Source of the DNA: Clostridia bacterium
GTDB lineage: Bacteria; Bacillota; Clostridia; Lachnospirales; Lachnospiraceae
NCBI GenBank assembly: GCA_910575245.1
Contig: CAJTEN010000012.1
Span: 62,001-126,000, forward strand
DNA length: 64,000 nt
Direction: 5' to 3'
Below the pieces are notes generated by a model. That model saw nothing but the letters and a program-made list of their open reading frames with translations. It had not been told where the DNA came from and did not search any database. This document shows positions 53,093-62,030 of this stretch, piece after piece. The translations under genes and the position numbers were made by a program. Within the stretch, counting starts at the first letter, position 1; every line of letters begins with the position of its first letter.

Positions 53093-53842
53093 ATGAATGC
53101 GTTAGTCTCTTACTTGAAAGCGGATTTTATAAAAGTAAAATATACGACTCTTTGTATTGCACATCTGGTCATCCCGATTATGATGGCAGGGATATTTTTG
53201 GCCTATTATGCCGTCTCTCCGTGGAATGCCTACAGTAAGATACAGGCATTTTACCAGATTATGGGGATGGGCTATCCGTTCCTGATTGGAGTATTCTGTG
53301 CTGTCACGGCGGAGCAGGAGCGGACGGCAGGAAACTATCAGGCGATGCTTGCCACTGCCGACAGGAGAATTCCATTTTTCAGTAAGCTGCTGCTTCTGAT
53401 ATTACTGGGGGTATTTTCTGTCACGGTTGCATCGGCAATGTTTGGAACGGGATACTTTTGGGGATTGAAACAGCGGGCGGTAGGATATTCTTTTTACTGG
53501 ATCGTGGCAGCTGTCATGCTGGGAAGTAACCTCTTTCTCTATATCCTGCATTTGTTCCTGGCGTTGAGGATGAATCAGGGGATAACCATAGGAATCGGTA
53601 TTGCGGAAAGTCTTCTGTCGGCTCTGTGCCTGACCGGATTGGGAGAGCGGGTCTGGGTCTATATTCCGGCAGCCTGGGCAGGCAGAATGACAGGGTATGT
53701 GCTGGCGGTCTGCAGCGGGACGGAGGTGCCGCTGTCCGGATGTAGAAAGGCGGCAATGGTTTGTGTCATGGTGACACTTATGTCATTTATTATGTATGGG
53801 ATATGGGCCTGCCGTTGGGATGGAAGAGATGTGGGCGAATGA
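53093..53842 (+). CDS. LanG-like ABC-2 permease
   Basis: A 249-residue membrane protein, six hydrophobic segments, starting NALVSYLKADFIKVKYTTL, with EQERTAGNYQAMLATADRRI in the first loop, the counterpart of the loop in LanE. ATG 53093 follows GAGGTAATC. It ends the LanFEG-like module; a carbonic anhydrase gene and then a two-component system follow. Confidence 0.87.
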   Translation: MNALVSYLKADFIKVKYTTLCIAHLVIPIMMAGIFLAYYAVSPWNAYSKIQAFYQIMGMGYPFLIGVFCAVTAEQERTAGNYQAMLATADRRIPFFSKLLLLILLGVFSVTVASAMFGTGYFWGLKQRAVGYSFYWIVAAVMLGSNLFLYILHLFLALRMNQGITIGIGIAESLLSALCLTGLGERVWVYIPAAWAGRMTGYVLAVCSGTEVPLSGCRKAAMVCVMVTLMSFIMYGIWACRWDGRDVGE

Positions 53843-53957
53843 TTTTGAGTTGCATCCGCGAATTATGTGTTTTATACTGGAAATATAGAAAGGGGTATCT
53901 GTGCATAGAGCGGTATCATGCCGCAGGACGGTGCAGAACCGGAAATGGAGGGAAATT

Positions 53958-54524
53958 ATGCAAAATCAAAATGTATCTGCCACAGAGGCGCTGGAAAAGC
54001 TGAAAGAGGGAAACCAGAAGTATCTGGCGGCCACATCAAATCCCGGAGATATCTCGCCCAGGATCAGACAATATACCTGTGAAAACGGGCAGTCGCCGTA
54101 TGCAATCGTGGTAACCTGTTCGGATTCCAGGGTGATTCCGGAAAGTATCTTTTCGGCAGGAATCGGGGAATTATTCGTAATCCGTGTGGCAGGTAACGTG
54201 ATGGATAATCATCAGCTCGGAAGCGTTGAATATGCGGCGGACCATCTTGGCACTAAGCTGGTAGTGGTGCTCGGACATAGCAACTGTGGTGCGGTAGGCG
54301 CTGCGGTGCATCATGACCCAAGCGGCTATGTGAAATACATAACTGATGAGATCCGCAGGGCAATCGGTGACGAGAAGGACGAAGCCAAGGCATGCTGCCT
54401 GAATGTACAAAGAAGCGTATCCGTTATCAGGGAAAGCCTGAAAGAGATGGTAGATCAGGGAAAACTTACAGTGTGCGGAGCTGTCTACAAGATCGACAGC
54501 GGTGAGGTTGAATTCCTGGATTAA
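53958..54524 (+). CDS. Beta-class carbonic anhydrase
   Basis: A 188-residue enzyme catalysing CO2/bicarbonate interconversion. Zinc and active-site residues are Cys54, Asp56 and Arg58 in VTCSDSRVIPE and His107, Cys110 in GHSNCGAVGAA. ATG 53958 follows GGAGGGAAATT; the longer frame lacks support. Its place between transporter and two-component genes has no obvious functional reason. Confidence 0.95.
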   Translation: MQNQNVSATEALEKLKEGNQKYLAATSNPGDISPRIRQYTCENGQSPYAIVVTCSDSRVIPESIFSAGIGELFVIRVAGNVMDNHQLGSVEYAADHLGTKLVVVLGHSNCGAVGAAVHHDPSGYVKYITDEIRRAIGDEKDEAKACCLNVQRSVSVIRESLKEMVDQGKLTVCGAVYKIDSGEVEFLD

Positions 54525-54550
54525 GGAACTGTCATCCAATGATTTATGTG

Positions 54551-54580
54551 TAACAGGGAAGCCGGAGGCTGAACTGTTAA
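54551..54580. repeat. Family B short palindrome
   Basis: TAACAGGGAAGCCGGAGGCT then GAACTGTTAA; intact short form, located in the 302-bp gap (54525-54826) after the carbonic anhydrase. Apart from a TAACGGTTC half-copy near 54729, the gap shows nothing else supported. Confidence 0.65.
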
Positions 54581-54826
54581 CGGACATTGGATTTCTTGTC
54601 ATAACGACGTACACAAAGGATAAGAAAATGTAAATGTACTGTTGACAGGCACAGAGCTGCAAACGCGGCATCACGGGTACAGGGGACAGTTAAGATGGGC
54701 CGGTAGGAGTATCGGCTCATTTTATATGTAACGGTTCATCCTTCGGATTATCTGGCAGCCTATGGTATGAGGCGAACCGTTTCTGAAAGGAGAATCCGGA
54801 CAAACAGGAATATAGGAGGGGTAAAC

Positions 54827-55492
54827 ATGGCAAATATATTAGCGGTTGACGATGACGAGGCTATTTTAGTCATGCTGCGCAGGATTCTGGAGAAGGACGG
54901 CCATACTGTGACAATTGTTTCCGACCCGGCGGCGGCAGGGCGGATGAGGCTGGAGCAGTTCGATCTGATTCTTCTGGATGTAATGATGCCCGGAACAGAC
55001 GGTTATATGCTGTGTGGGGAGATTCGGGAGCGTGTGGATTGTCCCATCCTCTTCCTGACGGCCAAGTCCGGGGAGGACAGTCTGGTGTATGGTTTGGAGA
55101 AGGGAGCCGATGATTATATCTGCAAACCTTTTGGAGCGGCGGAGCTTCGTGCCCGGGTAGCGGCTCACTTAAGACGGGAAAAACGAGAACGGTTCGTAGG
55201 GATAGGATTTGAGAGATCCCGGTTCAACTTTCTGGCAAAACAGCTGACCGTAGGAGAGAGCAGCATCCCGCTGACGAAAGCGGAATACAGAATCTGTGAA
55301 TTTCTCGCAAGAAATCATGGACAGGTTTTCTCGAAGGAACAGATCTATGAGAAAGTGTTCGGATATGACGGCGAGAGTGACGAGGCAACAATAGCAACAC
55401 ATATCAGGAATATCCGCAGCAAACTGGAGGCCTGTGACTATTCGCCGATCAGGACCGTGTGGGGAATCGGATATAAATGGGAGGAGCAGTAA
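54827..55492 (+). CDS. OmpR-family response regulator
   Basis: A 221-residue regulator: receiver domain (ILAVDDDEAI, phospho-acceptor Asp in LILLDVMMPG, Thr in FLTAKSG, Lys in ICKPFG) and a winged-helix DNA-binding domain (LTKAEYRICEFLARNHGQVF then WGIGYKW). ATG 54827 follows AGGAGGGGTAAAC. The stop overlaps the kinase start by one base (TAATG). It probably controls the LanFEG-like genes, as in antimicrobial-peptide systems. Confidence 0.93.
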   Translation: MANILAVDDDEAILVMLRRILEKDGHTVTIVSDPAAAGRMRLEQFDLILLDVMMPGTDGYMLCGEIRERVDCPILFLTAKSGEDSLVYGLEKGADDYICKPFGAAELRARVAAHLRREKRERFVGIGFERSRFNFLAKQLTVGESSIPLTKAEYRICEFLARNHGQVFSKEQIYEKVFGYDGESDEATIATHIRNIRSKLEACDYSPIRTVWGIGYKWEEQ

Positions 55493-56916
55493 TGGCAATT
55501 CAAAAACAACGGACGGAGATTCCGATAGGACTGTTTTTCCTGAAGTATTTCGGATACCTCCTTATCGGATTTGTGGGCATTGCAGTGTTAGCGATGCTTG
55601 CTTTTAACATGCTGTGGACGAGCGACGCGGTCTATCCTGCGCGTTACACGGAACAGCAGGCGCTTCTTGCGGTTCCGGTGATAGAGGAAGCACAGGAAGT
55701 GAGCGCGCAGATAATTCCGGAACTTTGCAGGTATGCAGTGTTCGACGAAGCGGGCATCCTGCTGGGAGGGGATCTGAAGGAGAAGGATGCACAAAGGGCG
55801 TGGGAGGCAGTAGAAGGCAAGCGGTCGAATATGGGAGGGATTATCGGAGGATATTATTATAAAGTCATCCGGAGGACAGGAGAATACTGTGTGCTGCGTT
55901 ACCAGATCATATCACAGTATCAGTCGGAAATCCTGAGAAAGTATCTTCCGCCGCCCGAGATACTGATCCTGGCAGTGATGCTTGCAATGGTTCTGGCTGT
56001 GGTTGTCCTGACTGCCGTCAGATTCAGCAGAGTCATGCGCAGGAAGCTATCGCCCTTGATTCAGGCAGCGGACAGAATACAGAAGCAGGAACTGGATTTT
56101 TCGGTAGATAGAGGAAACGTCAGAGAAATCAATGATATTCTGGAAGCCATGGATGATATGAGGGCGGCGCTTGGACAGTCGTTAAAAGAACAGTGGCAGA
56201 CAGAGCAGCGGAAACAGGAACAGATGGCGGCACTGGCACATGATCTGAAGACTCCCCTCACTCTTGTGAGAGGCAATGCGGAACTGCTCTGCGATATGGA
56301 GCTTACCGAAGAGCAGCAGGCGTGTGCGGAATGTATTGCTGGAAATGCCATACAGATGCAGAATTATGTACAGACGCTGATCGAGATCATCAGAACTTCA
56401 CAGTCGCCGCCTGTCCGTAAAAGGAATGTGGACATTGCGATCTGCCTTTCGGAAGTAAAAAAGCGGGCTGAGAGATTATGTGCCATGCACCAGTTAAATC
56501 TTATGTGGGAAGACAGCCTGAAGCAGAGGGAGATTTATGCGGAGCCGGATCTTCTGGGCAGAGCGCTGCAGAATATAATTGACAACGCAGTCGAGTACAC
56601 ACCACAGGGCGGTACGGTTTCCCTGGAAATCTGGGATGATGGGGAGGATGTAGTCTTCAGGGTCTCAGACACAGGATGCGGATTTAGCCCGAAGGCGCTT
56701 CGGCACGGCAAGGAGCAGTTCTATATGGATGATGACAGCCGTACGGCCGCGAAGACACATTATGGTATGGGACTGTATATTGTCGATATGATTGCAGCAC
56801 AGCATAAGGGTACACTGATCCTGGAGAATTCGCCGGTGACCGGAGGGGCATGCGTGACGGTCAGGATACCGGGCAGAGTATCACGGATGACGGAAATAAA
56901 CGAAGTTCCTGTGTAG
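55492..56916 (+). CDS. Sensor histidine kinase
   Basis: A 474-residue membrane kinase: two membrane helices (FLKYFGYLLIGFVGIAVLAM and EILILAVMLAMVLAVVVLTA, about residues 15-35 and 155-175) around a ~110-residue sensor, HAMP-like segment, H-box LAHDLKTPLTLVRGNAELL, N-box IIDNAVEYTPQGG, G-boxes DTGCGFSP and GMGLYI. Large extracytoplasmic sensor, unlike the small-loop BceS type. It ends 4 bp before the convergent MATE gene. Confidence 0.93.
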   Translation: MAIQKQRTEIPIGLFFLKYFGYLLIGFVGIAVLAMLAFNMLWTSDAVYPARYTEQQALLAVPVIEEAQEVSAQIIPELCRYAVFDEAGILLGGDLKEKDAQRAWEAVEGKRSNMGGIIGGYYYKVIRRTGEYCVLRYQIISQYQSEILRKYLPPPEILILAVMLAMVLAVVVLTAVRFSRVMRRKLSPLIQAADRIQKQELDFSVDRGNVREINDILEAMDDMRAALGQSLKEQWQTEQRKQEQMAALAHDLKTPLTLVRGNAELLCDMELTEEQQACAECIAGNAIQMQNYVQTLIEIIRTSQSPPVRKRNVDIAICLSEVKKRAERLCAMHQLNLMWEDSLKQREIYAEPDLLGRALQNIIDNAVEYTPQGGTVSLEIWDDGEDVVFRVSDTGCGFSPKALRHGKEQFYMDDDSRTAAKTHYGMGLYIVDMIAAQHKGTLILENSPVTGGACVTVRIPGRVSRMTEINEVPV

Positions 56917-56920
56917 GTTT

Positions 56921-58297
56921 TCAGATCTTGATCTGCGTCCATTTCCCCTGCTTAAACCGTATCGATGCAAAGATAAACCGTGATACCTGGTCTGCCAGAA
57001 CACCCAGCCAGATACCGACGATGCCGAAGCCGAGTACATAACCACCCAGAAAGGAACCTATCGTACGGATAAAGGTGACACTGATGGTGGAGGCAACTGC
57101 CGTGTAGAGCGTGTCGCCGGCGCCTCTGAGACAGCCCATATATACGACCTGTATGATCTGGAAGGCAACTACGAAGATGATAACGCGCATGATGCCGACA
57201 CCGATCGCGACAATGTGCTCTTCTTCGAAAAAGAGGTTCATCAGCGATCTGGCGCCGAAGAAATAAAGCGCGGCAAGACATACGGAAATGAAGGCTCCGA
57301 ACATCCGGCAGATGCTGCCGAATTCTTTTGCCATTTTCTCGTCGCCGGCGCCCAGACTTCGTCCGATCAACGCAACCGCCGCGGCCTGCAGACCGTCGCC
57401 GAAAGAAAAGGAGAGCCCCATGATGTTCATGCCTACCTGATGGGCCGCCATGGCATCCGTTCCCTGGTTGGCTGCCATGATGGCGGTCAGCATGAACCCG
57501 ATCCGCATCAGGATCTGTTCGAAGAAAACACTGTACCCCACATGAATCATGTTGCGCAGAGTTCTGGCGGCGGGCCATACTTTATTTTTCAAAATATAAG
57601 GGATGCTGATAAATCCGTCAGGATTCAGGATGGAGAGAATGCTCATGACGGAAGCAACCACGGTACCGAGCACCGTCGCCAGAGCCGCACCGTGTATACC
57701 GAGGGCAGGAAATCCAAAGTGCCCGTTGATCAGCAGATAGTTGAAAATAATATTCACCGTGCTGGAGGTTACGTTGGTGCGCATAGTGATTTTCGTGTTT
57801 CCGGCGCCGCGCTGTGCGGAATTAATACCCATTTGGATACAGTTAAAGATCATACCGCCCATGATAATCCGGAAGTAGGCAACCGCGCTGTCATGGGTTT
57901 CCGGCGTGGAACCGCACAGCCGTATGATCGGGCCGGCTATTACGACAAACAGGATGCTCAAGAGGACTGAAGCTATAAGAATGAAAACAATGGAAGTACT
58001 TAAGATCCGGTTGGCTTCTTCGGGTTTCTCTTCCCCTCTTCTCCTGGCAACGAGAGCCGAGATGGCCACGTTGGTTGCAAAAAACAGCGATAATCCCACA
58101 AACTTAGGCTGCGTCGTAAGTCCTACGGCAGCTACCGCATAGGAGCCGAGGGAACTTACCATCAGAGAGTCTACCAGTCCGGCAAAGGCAGTAAAAAAGG
58201 ACTCCACGATGGAAGGCCATGCCATGTTGAACGTGATGCGGATGTTTTCAGGGCTGTGTTTCGGTTGTTTTTCGGAGGATTTTTTCGTGATTGTCAT
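56921..58297 (-). CDS. MATE-family efflux protein
   Basis: A 458-residue, 12-helix multidrug and toxin extrusion protein. Landmarks: MAWPSIVESFFTAFAGLVDS in the first helix region, MGINSAQRGAGNTKITMR, AATVLGTVVASVMS, and second-half MNIMGLSFSFGDGLQAAAVA plus LIGRSLGAGDE. Exports cationic compounds using Na+ or H+ gradients. The start ATG 58297 has a weak AGGAA site. Family C repeat copy 5 lies 40-80 bp upstream. Confidence 0.93.
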   Translation of the reverse strand: MTITKKSSEKQPKHSPENIRITFNMAWPSIVESFFTAFAGLVDSLMVSSLGSYAVAAVGLTTQPKFVGLSLFFATNVAISALVARRRGEEKPEEANRILSTSIVFILIASVLLSILFVVIAGPIIRLCGSTPETHDSAVAYFRIIMGGMIFNCIQMGINSAQRGAGNTKITMRTNVTSSTVNIIFNYLLINGHFGFPALGIHGAALATVLGTVVASVMSILSILNPDGFISIPYILKNKVWPAARTLRNMIHVGYSVFFEQILMRIGFMLTAIMAANQGTDAMAAHQVGMNIMGLSFSFGDGLQAAAVALIGRSLGAGDEKMAKEFGSICRMFGAFISVCLAALYFFGARSLMNLFFEEEHIVAIGVGIMRVIIFVVAFQIIQVVYMGCLRGAGDTLYTAVASTISVTFIRTIGSFLGGYVLGFGIVGIWLGVLADQVSRFIFASIRFKQGKWTQIKI

Positions 58298-58338
58298 AGT
58301 AAGATTCCTGTTCCTGAATGATTATAATGGAATATGTT

Positions 58339-58377
58339 ATTATAGTTAACGACATTAGAAACTTCGTTTACTATAAT
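58339..58377. repeat. Family C repeat, copy 5 (best palindrome)
   Basis: ATTATAGTTAACGA (58339-58352), 11-nt spacer, TCGTTTACTATAAT (58364-58377); arms match at 13 of 14. It lies upstream of the leftward MATE gene and could be an operator or promoter as well as a repeat. Confidence 0.65.
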
Positions 58378-58433
58378 TATATTTTATAAAGTGTTCTTTT
58401 TCAATATGGTATCAGGAGATTGTCTGTATTTTC

Positions 58434-58636
58434 GTAACAGTTCAGCCCAGGACTTTGCATTTACTGCAAAGTCCGTGAGAATGTGTAGATATAGCCAAGG
58501 GAGCTGCCCCTCGCCGCAGGGCGCTAAACGTCCGGGGGACGTTTGTCCAGCGCCGACCGGAGTGGAACGTAGACACTTGGAAAAATTGAGCTTTGCTCAA
58601 TTGGCAGATTCCGTAACAGGGAGACCGAAGTCACGG
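58434..58636. repeat. Family B composite repeat, copy 2 (~200 bp, right end truncated)
   Basis: Starts GTAACAGTTCAGCCCAGGAC, shares the GGACTTTGCA/TGCAAAGTCC and AATTGAGC/GCTCAATT hairpins with copy 1, and carries an extra GC-rich block (about 58508-58578). The right terminal GCTGAACTGTTAC is replaced after GGGAGACCGAAG. Confidence 0.7.
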
Positions 58637-58945
58637 AAAATTAAAAACTTGCATAAGGGCAAGTATTCTGTTATATTAAATCTATCAATTCGAAGTGAAT
58701 CTCTCGCTTCTGCATGACAATATCTATGAAATAAATTGAAATGTAGAAATCTGCATCGGCATCTCGCCGGATATTCACGGAAGAAGAATTAAATTATGAA
58801 AGACAGGGATGAAGAATCGGTATGTTGTGGGAAAATTCCGCGAGTTGTGTTCATGTCTGCATCGATAGAAAAGCTTTATGATGACAGGCACAAGTATCCG
58901 GAAGGCACACGTATATGCTTTCGTGTACTGTCAGAAGGAGGATGT

Positions 58946-59938
58946 ATGGGATATACGAAGAAAACACTGCAGGAACTTGATCTGATCGATAATTTCCTGT
59001 CAAATGCAATCGCTTCCAATCAGGAGATCAATGAGCCGTTTTACCGGTTATTGTTGTCTGTGCTGCTTGGAAAGGAATTGAAAAGGATAAGAGTACTGTC
59101 ACAGCAGATGATTCCGGCTGCCTCTCCAGAGTTTAGGGGTATTCGGATGGATGTAGAGATTACGGAATATGATGAAGGAGCCGTTACGAACGTGTATGAT
59201 TTCGAACCGCATATCAAGGATGGACTTCATTTGCCGAGACACAACAGGTACTACCAGGCGAAGATAGATGGCAGATATGTGAAAAGAGGACTGAAGGATT
59301 TTTCTCTTATTCCTAATCTGTACGTAATCACGATTACGAACTATGATTTGTTCGGGGAAGACTATATGATGTATACAGTCCGAAACAGATGCGAGGAAGT
59401 ACCTGATATGGAATATGATGATGGACTCCGGTTTCTGTATTTTTATACAAAAGGGCAAAAAGGTGGTAGTCAAAAAATAAAGAATATGTTATCATATTTT
59501 CAGAACAGCAATAGTAAGAATGCGGTAGATGATGCAACCAGAAAGATAGATTCCTATGTGACAAAGGTGAAACATCTGCCAGAAGTGGAGGCGGGATATA
59601 TGACTCTTGGAGATTGGATAGATGCGATTGTAGATGAAGCGAAAGAGGATATGCGAGATGAGCTTCGGGCAGAGGTGGCAGAGGAAATATCGGAAGAAGT
59701 AACAGAGAAAGTTTCGAAAGAAGTAACAGAGAAAGTTTCGAAAGAAGTAACAGAGAAAGTATCCAAAGAAGTAACGGAGAAAGTATCCAAAGAAGTAACG
59801 GAGAAAAGTATTGAGATTTTAGTTGAAATGTTTCAGGAATATAATGATACAAAAGAAAACGCAGTCATCAAACTTCAGACAAAATATCCGGATTTTGCGG
59901 ATCAGGCTGTAGAGTTTGTGGAAAAGTACTGGAAATGA
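58946..59938 (+). CDS. Rpn/PD-(D/E)XK nuclease family transposase-like protein
   Basis: About 330 residues from ATG 58946 (AAGGAGG 4 bp upstream); the frame stays open to 58796 but that N-terminal part is untypical. Landmarks LQELDLIDNFLSNAIASNQE, FRGIRMDVEITEYDEGAVTN, NVYDFEPHIKDG and LPRHNRYYQAKID match the Rpn-like PD-(D/E)XK group (D...E pattern in MDVE and YDFEP). The C terminus holds 4.6 copies of the 8-residue repeat EVTEKVSK encoded by 24-bp tandem repeats. In E. coli RpnA such proteins are DNA nucleases promoting recombination; activity here is untested. Confidence 0.85.
   Translation: MGYTKKTLQELDLIDNFLSNAIASNQEINEPFYRLLLSVLLGKELKRIRVLSQQMIPAASPEFRGIRMDVEITEYDEGAVTNVYDFEPHIKDGLHLPRHNRYYQAKIDGRYVKRGLKDFSLIPNLYVITITNYDLFGEDYMMYTVRNRCEEVPDMEYDDGLRFLYFYTKGQKGGSQKIKNMLSYFQNSNSKNAVDDATRKIDSYVTKVKHLPEVEAGYMTLGDWIDAIVDEAKEDMRDELRAEVAEEISEEVTEKVSKEVTEKVSKEVTEKVSKEVTEKVSKEVTEKSIEILVEMFQEYNDTKENAVIKLQTKYPDFADQAVEFVEKYWK
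59696..59806 (+). repeat. 24-bp tandem repeat (4.6 copies) inside the Rpn-like gene
   Basis: Units at 59696, 59720, 59744, 59768 and a partial one at 59792; unit is GAAGTAACAGAGAAAGTTTC plus GAAA. Two sub-variants (TTTCGAAA and ATCCAAA) show recent duplication. In-frame, so length changes are tolerated. Confidence 0.92.
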
Positions 59939-60279
59939 CAGACGAAGCTATTGGATGAGGCGATGTGCGCAGCACTGTCAGCTGGATGCAGGTGCGGAAG
60001 ATCATACCTGGACAGGCAGGACATAAAGTTAATTGGGATGAATCGAACCAGATACAATTGAATCAGGGCCGGGCTGATATATTCTGTATAGGTATATTGG
60101 CCTGACTCTTTTTTCGTGGGAATATGTATCGGGAAATTGTCATAAAGTCACTATTTACTTTAGCGTGCTACTGTGATAAAATACAATTCGAATTTGCGAT
60201 GTAGCCTTGGAGGCAGGTCTGTTTATACAGCAGAGCCAATTGGCTAAATTCTGAATCGTAAATCTGAAGGAGGATTATT
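59939..60279. other. 341-bp intergenic region
   Basis: Contains the Rpn-like gene terminator (60063-60115) and the promoter region of the second amino acid importer; no gene seen. Confidence 0.5.
60063..60115 (+). terminator. Probable terminator of the Rpn-like gene
   Basis: TCAGGGCC (60063-60070) pairs with GGCCTGA (60099-60105) with one bulge and inner AT pairs, followed by CTCTTTTTTCG. Confidence 0.65.
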
Positions 60280-61203
60280 ATGAAAAAGAAACTGGCACTT
60301 ATGCTGGCTGTATCGATGACGGTCGGTGGTGTATTGACAGGCTGCGGCAGCGCATCGAATGATGCGGGACCGGCAGCAGCGGATGCCGCAGAAGACGCGG
60401 GAGCGGGAGAAGATGCGGCAGCAGCAGAGGCTGACAGCGCGGATGCCGCTGAAGCGGACGGTGCGGAGGATGCCGGGGCTGCTGATGCATCAGGCGATGC
60501 GAATCTTGTGTATGCGGTAGAAGCAGGTTCTGCAGGAGAAGCGGCAGCGGAGGAGAACGGTTTTCAGACTAATGTAGTGGCATCCCAGGCAGATGCGTTG
60601 ATGGAGGTTGCATCCGGTACATCTGATGCGGCGATCATTGATTTGCTGATGGCAGGCGCTATGATCGGTGAAGGCACAAGCTATCCGAATCTGATACACA
60701 CAACAGAACTGACAACAGAAGAATATGGCGTGGGATGCCGTAAAGGCTCCGACTTGGCTTCCTTTATCAATTCTGTGTTCGGAGAAAGCTATGCAGACGG
60801 TACCATGGAAGAAACGGCCGCTGTTTATGGTGTACAGGAGGCTCTGGTAGAGCAGGCCGCGTCTGAATTTGTGGAATCCGGGGAAGACAGTGATGTGGCA
60901 TACATTAAGGATAAGGGCACACTGATTGTAGGCATTACAGAGTTTGAACCCATGGATTACAAAGACGGTTCCGGTGAATGGATTGGGTTTGACGCGGATA
61001 TGGCACGTATAACAGCCGAAAAACTGGGTGTGGAGGCGCAGTTTGTAGTGATCGACTGGGATAACAAGATCATGGAACTGGATTCCGGGAATATCGATGT
61101 TGTATGGAACGGGATGACACTGACTTCTGAAACAACATCGGCTATGGAGTGTACGAATGCATACTGTAATAATGCGCAGGTGATCGTAGTGCCGGCTGAA
61201 TAG
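60280..61203 (+). CDS. Amino acid ABC binding lipoprotein with circularly permuted lobes
   Basis: A 307-residue lipoprotein (signal ending LTGC, Cys22; Ala/Asp/Glu-rich linker to ~residue 74). The family 3 fold is in swapped order. Residues ~75-190 match lobe 2 plus the C-terminal return of normal proteins (NLVYAVEAGSAGEAAAEENG, then SDAAIIDLLMAGAM, then EEYGVGCRKGSDLASFINSV). Residues ~211-305 match lobe 1, normally N-terminal (GTLIVGITEFEPMDY, WIGFDADMARITAEKLGVEA, VVWNGMTLTSETTSAMECTN), ending at the hinge strand QVIVV. A ~20-residue linker joins them. The canonical protein at 49738 has the opposite order. ATG 60280 follows AAGGAGGATTATT. Confidence 0.9.
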   Translation: MKKKLALMLAVSMTVGGVLTGCGSASNDAGPAAADAAEDAGAGEDAAAAEADSADAAEADGAEDAGAADASGDANLVYAVEAGSAGEAAAEENGFQTNVVASQADALMEVASGTSDAAIIDLLMAGAMIGEGTSYPNLIHTTELTTEEYGVGCRKGSDLASFINSVFGESYADGTMEETAAVYGVQEALVEQAASEFVESGEDSDVAYIKDKGTLIVGITEFEPMDYKDGSGEWIGFDADMARITAEKLGVEAQFVVIDWDNKIMELDSGNIDVVWNGMTLTSETTSAMECTNAYCNNAQVIVVPAE

Positions 61204-61317
61204 AGTCAAATGTGAAGAGGGGAATCTACGCAACAGCTCTGCGCACTTGCTGCGCTGAGCGAAAAAGCCGAAAAGATTCTCTGCAAGAGGATGTGCAGTA
61301 TTGAAGGAGAAGCAACT

Positions 61318-61977
61318 ATGTTTTGGAGTGTTACACGGTCACTGTTTGACGGACTGTTGACAACGTTTCAGATTTTTGTCTTTACATTGTTAATTTCATT
61401 ACCGTGTGGGCTTATTCTGGCGTTTGGTTCTGTCAGCAGATGGAGACCGCTGCGTTATCTGATACAGGTTTTGGTATGGATTATTCGTGGTACGCCACTG
61501 ATGCTGCAGCTTATCATTATCTTTTATGGACCGGGACTGTGGCTGGGGCATAATATTTGGAGTGGCAATGAAACAGGGCGTATTACGGCTACCGTTGTGG
61601 CATTCAGTATCAATTATGCCTGTTATTTCTCGGTGATCTTCCGGGGAGGGATCGAAGGGGTTCCGGCGGGACAGCGGGAGGCCGGTGAAGTGCTGGGTAT
61701 GACCAGGAGCCAGATTTTTTTCAGGGTAACGCTTCTGCAGATGGTGAAACGTGTAGTTCCTCCGGTGTCCAATGAAGTGATTACACTGGTGAAGGATACT
61801 TCTCTGGCGCGTATGATTGCCGCCTATGAACTGACGTTTGCGGGATATTCATTTATGAAGAGTAATGGACTTACATGGCCGCTGTTCTACACAGGAGTGT
61901 TCTATTTGATTTTTGTAGGTGCATTGACGCTGTTGTTTAATTATATTGAGAGAAGATTGGATTATTTCAGAACATAA
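61318..61977 (+). CDS. Polar amino acid ABC importer permease
   Basis: A 219-residue HisM-type permease: LLTTFQIFVFTLLISLPCGL in the first helices, IRGTPLMLQLIIIFYGPGLW, and coupling loop QREAGEVLGMTRSQIFFRVT. ATG 61318 follows AAGGAGAAGCAACT; a frame to 61291 has no better site. It is the only permease here, so it likely forms a homodimer. Confidence 0.93.
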   Translation: MFWSVTRSLFDGLLTTFQIFVFTLLISLPCGLILAFGSVSRWRPLRYLIQVLVWIIRGTPLMLQLIIIFYGPGLWLGHNIWSGNETGRITATVVAFSINYACYFSVIFRGGIEGVPAGQREAGEVLGMTRSQIFFRVTLLQMVKRVVPPVSNEVITLVKDTSLARMIAAYELTFAGYSFMKSNGLTWPLFYTGVFYLIFVGALTLLFNYIERRLDYFRT

Positions 61978-62030
61978 GACGTCATGGAGGGGAATGTGAC
62001 AAGAAGAGAGGACAATGGAAGGACATAGAC

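Larger units (their letters stand above)
58298..58945. other. 648-bp intergenic region
   Basis: Holds family C copy 5 and family B copy 2; 58640-58945 is AT-rich upstream sequence of the Rpn-like gene. An open frame upstream of that gene (58796-58945) is not family-like and is treated as leader. Confidence 0.5.

Noticed and set aside
58796..58945. N-terminal extension of the Rpn-like protein
   Set aside because: It does not resemble family N termini, and AAGGAGG sits just before ATG 58946.
59696..59806. Regular 24-bp repeats that might suggest a CRISPR array
   Set aside because: Units are contiguous without spacers and are in frame within a coding sequence.
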